64,000 nt of DNA from assembly GCA_035578155.1 (NCBI GenBank), contig JAPWDM010000004.1, positions 41,418,551 to 41,482,550 on the forward strand, read 5' to 3'. Origin of the DNA: Brachynemurus nebulosus (Eukaryota; Arthropoda; Insecta; Neuroptera; Myrmeleontidae). The notes under the pieces were generated by a model. That model worked only from the letters and a program-made list of their open reading frames with translations, was not told where the DNA came from and ran no database searches. The translations under genes and the position numbers were made by a program. Positions 9,645-17,519 of this stretch are shown piece after piece (position 1 is the stretch's first letter; every line of letters begins with the position of its first letter).

Positions 9645-12600
9645 GTGGAAAGTATCAACAGCGCGTTCAAAACCAGAATAATCAGCTACCGAGTGAAGAG
9701 TTCCGAGTACTTCCAGTCCATTGAAGAATTTTTGGATGAAGTTAAGGAAAATGTACTTCAGCTGCTGCATGTGGAACTGGCGAAGAATACATCATTTAAA
9801 ACTAATTTCGAATTATTTGGATTATATGCAAAATTCGATAAAGAAGATAATCTATTACTGGATGTAAAGTCGTTCAACACCAGAAATGTTCCTGTTTGCG
9901 AATCCGCCAATATGGATGAAATTTACCGAAATATGGTGTCGACTGTAGTGCGCAAGAGCGAAGAATTCCAGGAACAAGATAGTGGCTGGTCGCTTTTGGA
10001 AGTTCGATATTTAGAAGTCAACGTAAATAAATACAATCCGCTTCGGGCTTCGTCGTATATCGAACTACCGGCATGGATCAAGAGAAAAATGGCGGTCGTT
10101 AATATTCAAAATGAAGACCAGGCTTGCTTCGCATGGGCAGTAACATCGGCTTTACATCCAGTCGATCATGGTAATCACCCGCATCGAGTAGCTTCATATC
10201 CGCATTATTCGACAATTCTAAATTTCGACGATATTGAGTTCCCAATGAAGATCAAAGACATAAAATTGTTTGAAACGCTCAACAACATCAGCGTCAATGT
10301 TTATGGACTGGAAGAAAAAAGTATTGTTGGACCGCTGCACTACACCAAGGAAAAACGGAATACTCACGTGAATTTGCTGTACATTGAAAATGGCGAAACC
10401 AGTCACTACTGCTGGATAAAGAACTTGAGTCGGCTCGTTGGACATCATAAACTTTCAAGACACCATGGAACCGCATGGATTTGTCATGGGTGCCTACAAT
10501 TCTTTCGAACAGAAGAGCGGCTTCTCGAGCATTCTAAAGAAGACTGCAACAAAGTCCGCACTGTAATACCAAGTCCCGGTGAAGGCAGCATTCTGAAATT
10601 TCGGAATTATGCCAAGCAGATGCGCGTCCCGTTTACGATCTACGCGGACTTCGAATCCATATTGAAACCATGCGATACATGCGTACCGAATCTAGACGGA
10701 TCGTTTACGAACACCACGCATATCCACGAACCATTCAGCTTCGCATATTACATCAAGTGTTCGTATGATGAATCATTAAACAAATTCGAAACGTACCGCG
10801 GGCCGAACTGTGCGAAAGTTTTTATGGAAAAATTGGAAGAAGATGCCCAACGACTACACAAAATTCTACAAAAGGAAATTCCGATGAAGCCATTAACAGC
10901 GATCGATTATTTAGCATTTGGATTAGTCGAAGATTGTTCCATATGCGGCAATAAATTCGGCAAGGATCGTGTGCGGGATCATGACCATCTAACGGGTGAA
11001 TTTCGAGGTGCCGCACATAACCAGTGTAATCGGCTTTACAGACTACCGAAATTCATCCCGATCATTTTCCATAATTTATCTGGATATGATGCACACTTTA
11101 TCGTACGGGAATTTGGAGTCTCCAGGGAACGAATCGATGTCATACCGAACAACAAAGAACGCTACATTTCTTTCACGAAGTATTTACCAGTCGACACCAA
11201 TCAAGAAGTGGAAGATCTGGATGACGAAGATGATGATGAAGACGATGAAGAAGATGAAGAATCCAGCAAATTCAATATTAAAACTATCCAGCTGCGTTTT
11301 ATCGATTCGTTCCTGTTTATGGCGAGCAGTTTAGACAAACTTGCTGAGAATTTAAAGCCGGAGCAGTTCGGCGAAGTTCGCCGAGCATTTCCTGAAGACC
11401 GCCTTTTCAATTTAATCAAGCAAAAAGGAGTATTCCCGTACGAATACATCAACAGTGTTGAACGACTGAATGAACGCGCTCTACCACCAAAGGCGGCATT
11501 CCACAGCAGCTTGAAGTCATCCAGTATTACCGATGAAGAATACCAGCGTACACAGCGAGTATGGAATGAATTCAACATCCAAAATTTGGGGCAGTATTCG
11601 GACTTGTATTTGAAAACGGACGTGCTGCGACTGGATGATGTCTTTGAAAATTTCCGGAACCTGTGCCTGAACACGTACAAATTGGATCCATGCCAATACT
11701 ACACCGCACCAGGCTTGAGCTGGGACGCCATGTTGAAATATACAAAAGTGAAACTGGAGCTACTAACGGACATCGACATGATCCACTTCATCAAAAAGGG
11801 TATGCGTGGTGGATTAACACAGTGTTCCGGTCGTTTTAGCGAAGCTAATAATAAATACATGTCGGACTACGACCCCACAAAGCCGTCAACCTACATCGAA
11901 TATCTGGACGCCAACAACTTGTACGGATGGGCCATGTCGCAGCATTTACCGATCAGACATTTCCGGTGGGTCCCAGAACATGAACTGGATAACATCGACA
12001 TACCAATGGTTCCGGATGACGCTGATGTTGGATACATTCTGGAAGTCAACCTCGAGTACCCGAAAACACTGCACGACTATCATCAAGATCTACCATTCTG
12101 TCCGGAGCAGATGAAGCCGCCATACATCACATCTAAAGACAGCAAATTACTCGCCAACGTTTACGATAAGAAGAAATATGTGATCCATTATCGGAATTTA
12201 AAACAGTGTCTAAAATACGGACTTAAACTGAAAAAAATACATCGTGCGCTCCAGTTTAATCAATCTCCGTGGCTGAAGAAATACATTGACTTAAACACCG
12301 AGCTCCGTTCTAAGGCAACAAATAGTTTTGAAAAAGATTATTTCAAGTTAAAAAATAATAGTGTTTTCGGGAAAACGATGGAAAATGTCGACAAACGTGT
12401 TGATGTGCGGCTAGTGACTCATTGGGAGAACATTCGTAAACAGTTGGGTGCTAATAATTTGATAAGCAGACCGAACTTTCACAGTTGTTCAATTATCAAT
12501 GAAAATCTGGTCGCTATACAAATGGACCGTTTGAAAGTGAAATACGACAAGCCGATTTACGTAGGATTTAGCGTGCTCGAGTTATCCAAGACTTTAATAT

Positions 12601-13172
12601 ACGATTTCCACTACGGTTATATAAAACCAAAGTACAGCGACAAAGTGGATTTACTGTACATGGATACCGACAGTTTTATATACCAGATACAAACGGACGA
12701 TTTTTACGCCGATATTAAGCCGCAAATTAGTGAGTATTTTGATACAAGTGATTATGCCGCGGATAACATCTATGGACTGCCTCAATTAAACAAAAAAGTG
12801 CTCGGGAAATTTAAAGATGAGTGTTCCGGGACAATAATTAAACAATTTGTCGGTGTTAAAGCTAAATCCTACTGTATAGTGAAAGACGGTGATGTGCCCC
12901 CAATTAAAAAACTTAAAGGTGTTAAAAAAGATGTGGTGAAAAACGAAATAGACGTTAAAGACTATATAAATTGTGTGATGAGCAAAGACTCAAGTGCCGT
13001 GTTATATAAACAAATGAGTGTTTTCCGCAGCTTGAAACATCGACTGTACACACATTTAATCAATAAGGCCGCACTATCAAATGACGATGATAAACGGTTC
13101 ATAGTACCCAACAACAGATTCAAAACTCTCCCGTGGGGGCACTACAAAATAGACGATTTTTATTTTTGTTAA
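9645..13172 (+). CDS. POLB: Protein-primed family B DNA polymerase of Polinton
   Basis: The frame of about 1,175 codons copies the element's DNA, using a terminal protein as primer in this family. Visible motifs are Exo I YADFES (residues 333-338), a C-x2-C plus RDHDHLTGEFRGAAH endonuclease VII-like zinc segment (about 431-460), Exo II HNLSGYDAHF (476), an acidic run (about 521-545), Exo III YLKTDVLRL (655), Pol A YLDANNLYGW (753), Pol B KLKNNSVFGKT (about 901) and Pol C YMDTDSF (1005). The catalytic aspartates are present. There is no ATG at the 5' end: the frame is open from 9,621, immediately after the in-frame TAA at 9,618, so the natural start was probably in the upstream finger region. 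The first internal Met is near residue 90. The body is therefore intact but its expression is doubtful. Codon use is far less AT-rich than the flanks. Confidence 0.95.
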   Translation: MESINSAFKTRIISYRVKSSEYFQSIEEFLDEVKENVLQLLHVELAKNTSFKTNFELFGLYAKFDKEDNLLLDVKSFNTRNVPVCESANMDEIYRNMVSTVVRKSEEFQEQDSGWSLLEVRYLEVNVNKYNPLRASSYIELPAWIKRKMAVVNIQNEDQACFAWAVTSALHPVDHGNHPHRVASYPHYSTILNFDDIEFPMKIKDIKLFETLNNISVNVYGLEEKSIVGPLHYTKEKRNTHVNLLYIENGETSHYCWIKNLSRLVGHHKLSRHHGTAWICHGCLQFFRTEERLLEHSKEDCNKVRTVIPSPGEGSILKFRNYAKQMRVPFTIYADFESILKPCDTCVPNLDGSFTNTTHIHEPFSFAYYIKCSYDESLNKFETYRGPNCAKVFMEKLEEDAQRLHKILQKEIPMKPLTAIDYLAFGLVEDCSICGNKFGKDRVRDHDHLTGEFRGAAHNQCNRLYRLPKFIPIIFHNLSGYDAHFIVREFGVSRERIDVIPNNKERYISFTKYLPVDTNQEVEDLDDEDDDEDDEEDEESSKFNIKTIQLRFIDSFLFMASSLDKLAENLKPEQFGEVRRAFPEDRLFNLIKQKGVFPYEYINSVERLNERALPPKAAFHSSLKSSSITDEEYQRTQRVWNEFNIQNLGQYSDLYLKTDVLRLDDVFENFRNLCLNTYKLDPCQYYTAPGLSWDAMLKYTKVKLELLTDIDMIHFIKKGMRGGLTQCSGRFSEANNKYMSDYDPTKPSTYIEYLDANNLYGWAMSQHLPIRHFRWVPEHELDNIDIPMVPDDADVGYILEVNLEYPKTLHDYHQDLPFCPEQMKPPYITSKDSKLLANVYDKKKYVIHYRNLKQCLKYGLKLKKIHRALQFNQSPWLKKYIDLNTELRSKATNSFEKDYFKLKNNSVFGKTMENVDKRVDVRLVTHWENIRKQLGANNLISRPNFHSCSIINENLVAIQMDRLKVKYDKPIYVGFSVLELSKTLIYDFHYGYIKPKYSDKVDLLYMDTDSFIYQIQTDDFYADIKPQISEYFDTSDYAADNIYGLPQLNKKVLGKFKDECSGTIIKQFVGVKAKSYCIVKDGDVPPIKKLKGVKKDVVKNEIDVKDYINCVMSKDSSAVLYKQMSVFRSLKHRLYTHLINKAALSNDDDKRFIVPNNRFKTLPWGHYKIDDFYFC

Positions 13173-13175
13173 TTT

Positions 13176-13226
<51 letters not shown>

Positions 13227-13632
13227 TTTTTTGTTCATTTTGTATATATTTCTTTGCTAATTTTGTAAATATTCTTAAAACCATGGTTTTAGTTTTATAA
13301 GTTATACCTATTAAGTAATTAGTTTGTAAAATAATAATGGCCATTATTAACTCAAAATTTTAGTTTTATTAAAAACTAAAATATGTAGATGTCAAAATAT
13401 TATAATTTCAGAAAAAAAAACATGTTAAAAATTGAAAAAAAAAAAATACAAAAATATAAAAACAAAAAAATCAAAAAAAAAAATTTACGAAAAATCAAAA
13501 AATACAAAAAAATTTTGAAAAAAAATAAAAAAAATAAAAAAAAATTTAAAAAATTCATGATGAAAAAAATTAAAAAAAGAAAATACAAGATGAAAAAAAT
13601 ACATGAAAAAATTTAAATATTGAAATTTGTAT
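13173..13632. repeat. (TA)n tract followed by AAAAAT-rich low-complexity DNA
   Basis: A (TA)n tract occupies about 13,180-13,222. From about 13,389 to 13,620 the plus strand is almost only A with scattered T, C and G. Open frames on both strands there (lysine-rich or phenylalanine-rich) are products of composition. The segment separates the converging PolB and leftward gene block. Confidence 0.85.
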
Positions 13633-14163
13633 TTAAAATTTGTATATATCTAAGTAGTCTTGTAAGTTCGTCGACGACCACGCCCTCATATCCGGACCAC
13701 TTTCCCAGCCTAGGAGTGCCGATGGATTGGCTGTGCCTTTTTCAATGTTCTGCACGATCCACTCCAACAATTCACCGTCTTCTTCTACGCTCTTTGGATT
13801 GAAGCACAATCGAGGAATACCATGTTCTTCCACAAGTTTCAATATACGATCCAGCAGTTCCGAACGAGCATATGTTATCGTTTTTCGCATCCACAACGTA
13901 AGAAAGTATGTCAGCGTGTCGAATCCATCTAGGCGGTCTTCTCCAATATCAGATTCGTTGAAGGTAAGTGTGAATAGAAGATCAAAAGTTTCCACAGACG
14001 AACCCCATTCTATAGCTGATGTTATTTTTTCAGGAAAAAAAATGTCACGATCTCTTGGTGGGGGATACTGCAACTGCTCCGGCCCATCACGCGTATTCGC
14101 TGCTCCATGTTGGTGGGGGATACTGCGACTGCTCCGGCCAATCATGCGTATTCGCTGCTCCAT
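13633..14163 (-). CDS. Conserved Polinton protein of unknown function
   Basis: From ATG at 14,163 the frame gives about 176 residues. The first 40 are translated from a 55-bp tandem duplication (QYPPPRDRD and GRSSRSIPHQH regions). The rest looks like an ordinary conserved protein, with segments SAIEWGSSVETFDLLFT, MRKTITYARSELLDRI, IPRLCFNPKSV and GWESGPDMRAW. I believe proteins with this block occur beside insect Polinton integrases, but I know no function. It partly overlaps the integrase 3' end in another frame, and the open frame extends upstream to a non-ATG TTG at 14,199. The repeat-encoded N-terminus may not be original, so the true start could be downstream. Confidence 0.55.
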   Translation of the reverse strand: MEQRIRMIGRSSRSIPHQHGAANTRDGPEQLQYPPPRDRDIFFPEKITSAIEWGSSVETFDLLFTLTFNESDIGEDRLDGFDTLTYFLTLWMRKTITYARSELLDRILKLVEEHGIPRLCFNPKSVEEDGELLEWIVQNIEKGTANPSALLGWESGPDMRAWSSTNLQDYLDIYKF

Positions 14164-14170
14164 AGTGGTG
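14055..14170. repeat. 55-bp tandem duplication at a gene start
   Basis: TTGGTGGGGGATACTGC recurs at 14,055 and 14,110, with a partial third unit from about 14,165. Each unit carries CGTATTCGCTGCTCCAT. Because 55 is not a multiple of three, the copies are read in different frames, so the N-terminus of the leftward gene here is likely rearranged. Confidence 0.85.
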
Positions 14171-14176
14171 GGGATA

Positions 14177-14725
14177 TCATACCAAGTCTTTGCTATCAAT
14201 CCAGCTATTGGCGCTACTTGGGAAGCCGAGCCACTTCACGTATACTTTATCTTTCTTTTTTTTCAACACCTTTTCCACTAAATATACGTCTGGATATTTA
14301 ACTTTTTGTAATTCTTCCTGGTAAAATCCACCTTTAATCGGATTACCATGATAATCTTCTAACAGATACGTAACCGGATTGGTTAATCGTACCTTTTTGA
14401 TTTTAAAAAGTTCCGTCGTCCATGATGGTAGATATCCTTTATCGAATTGAGATTTATGCTTGCTAATGCAAACCACATCGTCAACATCATATTTCGGTAG
14501 ATCCACAACTTTTATATGATTGTAAACAGTTGAAAGGAACAATTTCTCCTTGCTTGGTGTTACATCACGCGGTCGCATTTTTATTGTTCTATGTTTCCGT
14601 GAATTGTAACTGTCCATTAAATCACATTGCCAGAGATCGTCAATTCCTTTCACAATCACACGTCTGCGTGGAAAATTTTTTCGCGCTGGTTTATGTAGTT
14701 CACGAACCACTTATGCTTTGCTCAT
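14177..14725 (-). pseudogene. INT: Polinton integrase with deleted core, chromodomain kept
   Basis: This enzyme joins element ends to target DNA. Reading leftward, ATG at 14,725 is followed after four codons by an in-frame TAA (14,713-14,711), then an open frame begins VVRELHKPARKNF. The segment DDLWQCDLMDS supplies the start of the catalytic core with its first aspartate. It then passes directly (near 14,600-14,612) into NSRKHRTIKMRPRDV, which belongs at the core's far end. The second D and the E of the DDE triad and roughly 120 residues are missing, with the frame kept. The SH3-like tail (DDVVCISKHKSQF) and a C-terminal chromodomain (VEKVLKKKKDKVYVKWLGF) remain. ATG sits one base after the stop of the upstream gene. 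A catalytically dead integrase is the clear reading. Confidence 0.88.
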
Positions 14726-14726
14726 T

Positions 14727-15143
14727 TTACGTCTCAGCAGGTTTCAGCAATTTATCAAGACGTTCTTCAGTCCTCGACATTCGACGATTAAATGCGAAAA
14801 TTTCTCGATTCATCCATAATTTATTCTGCGTAGAAAGCTGCATTGCCTGGGTCAGCAGGTGCGTAGCATTTTCAATCTTTGTTTTGATGATTTCGACTGT
14901 TTCTGTTAGTTCAGCAAGTTTCTCTGTTGTAAAACTCTTTAAAAATTTCAGATTCACCACATCTTGATCATCAGTCGGATCCTTTATATTGGTTAGTTGT
15001 CTGTTTCCAAAATCATAGTTCCCCGATTGCGTCATCTTCAAACCAATGTCTTTAAGAATCTGCTTCTTAATACTTTTATCATGCACCCGGCCGAATTTGT
15101 CAATAGTTATGTTTCTGTTACGCACAAGACCGAATTTGTCCAT
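14727..15143 (-). CDS. Small coiled-coil Polinton protein of unknown function
   Basis: ATG at 15,143 gives 138 residues. The N-terminus is MDKFGLVRNRNITIDKFGR, with a twice-used DKFG motif. It continues with NIKDPTDDQDVVNLKFL, then a long heptad-like helix (KLAELTETVEIIKTKIEN and onward) and a basic end. The PxDxxDVxNLKFL motif resembles trimeric phage and viral fibre or tail proteins, where it precedes a stalk, so a virion surface or fibre role is possible; this is inference. The start lies two bases beyond the stop of the upstream gene and the stop one base before the integrase ATG, giving a tightly packed leftward cluster. Confidence 0.7.
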   Translation of the reverse strand: MDKFGLVRNRNITIDKFGRVHDKSIKKQILKDIGLKMTQSGNYDFGNRQLTNIKDPTDDQDVVNLKFLKSFTTEKLAELTETVEIIKTKIENATHLLTQAMQLSTQNKLWMNREIFAFNRRMSRTEERLDKLLKPAET

Positions 15144-15145
15144 TT

Positions 15146-16234
15146 TCACTCGATGATATCTGCTTCTTTCAGTTCTTCAATGATGGATATTATTTCGTTA
15201 TTGTGACCGCTGTGTCCAGCTTCTTGTGACGCCACTAATAATCGTAGTCTACTGACCAGCTCATTCGCATTGTCCCAGTATATATAGTCTTTTTTCAAAT
15301 TATTAAACTGCATCAGACCATGTCCCGATCTTAGAGTACCGCCGACACTAGCAGATTTTGGAGCACCACCGACGCGACTTCTTGTATCATATATTTTTCT
15401 TGGTATATGTTTTTTAACGGAACTGATTGGGAACAACTGACTAATAATGTTTATGTATTTATAACTCGAGCTGCCTTTTATTTGCTGGTTTGGACTGTAA
15501 TTTCTTCTGTGTGCATTTGTTTGCTTTAAAATCTGCTTATACGCATTTAAATCTTTAGTATGATATGAACCAATTTTTGGTGAGTTCATGAAAATCAATT
15601 CATATAATCCAGGTGTTCCTTCGTACACAATATCACCAATTATTATATCATCACCAGCTATTTGAAACGATTGATTTCCAATTATCCATTCATCATCTGT
15701 TTTGTACGGTCCGTATACCACATCAATTCCGCTGTTGGGTTGAAGATATAGTTGTAAGTATTTTCTTGCTATTGGTACAAACTGTTTTGGTAAATCTTCA
15801 GCTGCTGGCATCAATTTTCGAGCAACACTTTGCGCTGATCCAAGAAATTTTGGTGTTTCAAATACATTTTGTTCTTCTTCTGGATACGCTTCAAAAACAT
15901 CTTCTGGAATATCTTGTATTGAAGTATCTTCCTCCTCCTTTGTCGGTATAGTATAGTAGTTTACCGTTTGTTTTTCCAATTTTTTCTTTTTAATTTTAGG
16001 TGTGAACGTATCCGACACTTGCGCCTCGTCTTCTTTTGTTTCCACTTTAATAGGATGTTTCTTCTTGTCACCATTTAACTTTGTAGCTATTTCTTTAAGC
16101 GGAGTAGTGACTGGTTCCAGTGTACTTTGCAGCAGCATATTTGACTCCAGTTTTCCGGATCGTAAAACATTAAATTTTTTACGTATATTGCTTGCCGCTT
16201 TTATAATGTTCTTTTTAATCGTCTTTTTATCCAT
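15146..16234 (-). CDS. Conserved Polinton protein, 362 aa, unknown function
   Basis: A good ATG (16,234-16,232) follows a well-formed TATA/initiator pair. The N-terminal third is very basic (MDKKTIKKNIIKAASNIRKK) and then acidic and low in complexity. The C-terminal two thirds contain a compact domain with VDVVYGPYKTDDEW, GTPGLYELIFMNSP, YKQILKQTNAHRRNY and, at the end, SGHGLMQFNNLKKDYIYWDN. I think this belongs with the DUF8207-type proteins frequent in insect Polintons, but I cannot check. By position it may be a virion or packaging component. It shares two bases of spacing with the downstream coiled-coil gene. Confidence 0.75.
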   Translation of the reverse strand: MDKKTIKKNIIKAASNIRKKFNVLRSGKLESNMLLQSTLEPVTTPLKEIATKLNGDKKKHPIKVETKEDEAQVSDTFTPKIKKKKLEKQTVNYYTIPTKEEEDTSIQDIPEDVFEAYPEEEQNVFETPKFLGSAQSVARKLMPAAEDLPKQFVPIARKYLQLYLQPNSGIDVVYGPYKTDDEWIIGNQSFQIAGDDIIIGDIVYEGTPGLYELIFMNSPKIGSYHTKDLNAYKQILKQTNAHRRNYSPNQQIKGSSSYKYINIISQLFPISSVKKHIPRKIYDTRSRVGGAPKSASVGGTLRSGHGLMQFNNLKKDYIYWDNANELVSRLRLLVASQEAGHSGHNNEIISIIEELKEADIIE

Positions 16235-16267
16235 CTCGATGACTGCTTCTTAGAACGATTTCTCAAG

Positions 16268-16304
16268 AACTGAAGCTCTATCGCATGCGACTGCTGTATT
16301 TATA
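16268..16304 (-). promoter_or_regulatory. TATA box and TCAGTT initiator
   Basis: On the minus strand TATAAATA starts at 16,304 and TCAGTT has its A at 16,271. That is 33 nt, about 37 nt ahead of the ATG at 16,234. The same motif pair with the same 33-nt spacing occurs twice before the phospholipase-like gene. Confidence 0.6.
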
Positions 16305-16382
16305 TGGTTGTATTTAGTCGAACCAGTTCGAAACTGCTATACCGGCCACCAAACCAGTTCGAAAAATGTTTGGATCAATATA

Positions 16383-16530
16383 GAAGCAGCTTGGTAGCAG
16401 TTTAGGTGCAGCTTAGGAGCAGCTTAGAACCAGTTTGGAAGCAGCTTAGAACCAGCTTGGAAGCAGCTTAGAACCAGGTTGTAAGCAGCTTAGAACCAGC
16501 TTGGAAGCAGCTTAGAACCAGCTTAGAAGC
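16383..16530. repeat. Minisatellite AGCAGCTTAGAACCAGCTTGGA at the ATPase 3' end
   Basis: About seven imperfect units of roughly 21-22 bp, each alternating AGCAGCTTAGAACC and AGCTTGGA-like halves. The array runs into the last codons of the leftward ATPase gene: its stop TAA (16,525-16,523) is formed at the edge of the array. Expansion has probably replaced the original 3' end and untranslated region. Confidence 0.85.
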
Positions 16531-17239
16531 GGCTTTCGGATGTTGATCCTTTCCAGAAGTGGTCAAACTTGCTTCGGTATCTTCCATTGCGTATATCATC
16601 TTCTTTGCAAATAGTTAAAAATCCATAATTATCACGCCAACACTCTCTGCATAATTCTTTGAATTGATTGAACGACATGTCGGAGTTAATATGATCATCA
16701 TAGATATGTCTGAGGTTGAGATCATCCTGTTTGAAGACTGCAACAAGATTCACATTATCCCGTACATGATGTTTGGGTGCCGCTGTATACGTTTGCATCA
16801 AGTAGAAACAATCATCATTGTAGTGTCGAGAGTGGCTAAAATATTCTTCTATTATGGCTTTTTTCTCCCGCGCAGATACATCGTCGAATATTACCAGCGA
16901 ATTTGGTCGTGCTTCTTTCGTTGGTATGACGTCATCGTTATTAGAGTATGTAAAATTACCCAAACCTTTAACACTTTTAATGATTCGGTTCAGATATTGA
17001 TATTTCGGTTGGTGTAATGATTTGGAATAGATGTATATGTTTTCAAATGCCACACCATTAGGATCCTGGATAAGTGATAGTAGAAGTGACGTTTTGCCGC
17101 ATCCACTTGTACCACAGATGATCGCTCTAATACTCGTCGGCAGCAGTGGACCATTTTTCTTGACATTAGTCTCGTCCAAAGAAAACTCGAAATTTTGGAC
17201 TGGTAGCGTCTCCGGTTGTTTAACGAATGAAGAAGACAT
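16523..17239 (-). CDS. ATP: A32/FtsK-HerA-type genome packaging ATPase
   Basis: This is the motor that drives viral DNA into capsids in related viruses. It has 238 residues from ATG 17,239-17,237. Walker A is GTSGCGKTS (43-51) after a hydrophobic strand. Walker B is LVIFDDV (about 115-121). QTYTAAPKHHVRDNVN, with a conserved Arg that could act as sensor or arginine finger, follows. The C-terminus ends WKGSTSESRF beside a minisatellite, so the last residues may be altered. The length is typical for Polinton ATPases. It shares a duplicated divergent promoter region with the phospholipase-like gene. No internal break is visible. Confidence 0.92.
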   Translation of the reverse strand: MSSSFVKQPETLPVQNFEFSLDETNVKKNGPLLPTSIRAIICGTSGCGKTSLLLSLIQDPNGVAFENIYIYSKSLHQPKYQYLNRIIKSVKGLGNFTYSNNDDVIPTKEARPNSLVIFDDVSAREKKAIIEEYFSHSRHYNDDCFYLMQTYTAAPKHHVRDNVNLVAVFKQDDLNLRHIYDDHINSDMSFNQFKELCRECWRDNYGFLTICKEDDIRNGRYRSKFDHFWKGSTSESRF

Positions 17240-17303
17240 CGTCGTCGATGTTGATCAGATAACACTATTTCTCATACTAATAAAGTTGAGTAAATTTCCA
17301 GCA

Positions 17304-17353
17304 TATTTATAACATATATAAATAGTACAGCATCTGTTCTTTTGTTTTCAGTT
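17304..17353. promoter_or_regulatory. Divergent TATA/initiator promoter, copy 1
   Basis: Rightward: TATAAATAG at 17,317-17,325 and TCAGTT with its A at 17,350, 33 nt apart. Leftward, for the ATPase: TATAAATA starting at 17,311 and an initiator-like TTAGTA with its A at 17,278, also 33 nt. Copy one's rightward output would be the 35-codon truncated leader. Confidence 0.55.
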
Positions 17354-17460
17354 CACTTTAAATGTCGACGCGGAAACAACTAGCAGTTAGTCGTGAGAAG
17401 ACAAGCGGTGTGAAAAGATCCGGTTGTGGCATACTAATAAATTTGAGTAAATTTCCAACA

Positions 17461-17510
17461 TATTTATAACATATATAAATAGTACAGCATCTGTTCTTTT
17501 GTTTTCAGTT
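17461..17510. promoter_or_regulatory. Divergent TATA/initiator promoter, copy 2
   Basis: TATAAATAG at 17,474-17,482 and TCAGTT with its A at 17,507 again lie 33 nt apart. The ATG of the intact phospholipase-like gene is 13 nt further on, which gives a very short leader. Confidence 0.55.
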
Positions 17511-17519
17511 CACTTTTCA

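Noticed and set aside
11201..11680. 159-codon minus-strand frame with a serine run
   Set aside because: Antisense of the PolB acidic stretch.
13389..13616. Lysine-rich and phenylalanine-rich frames
   Set aside because: Both are products of an almost pure A-rich tract.
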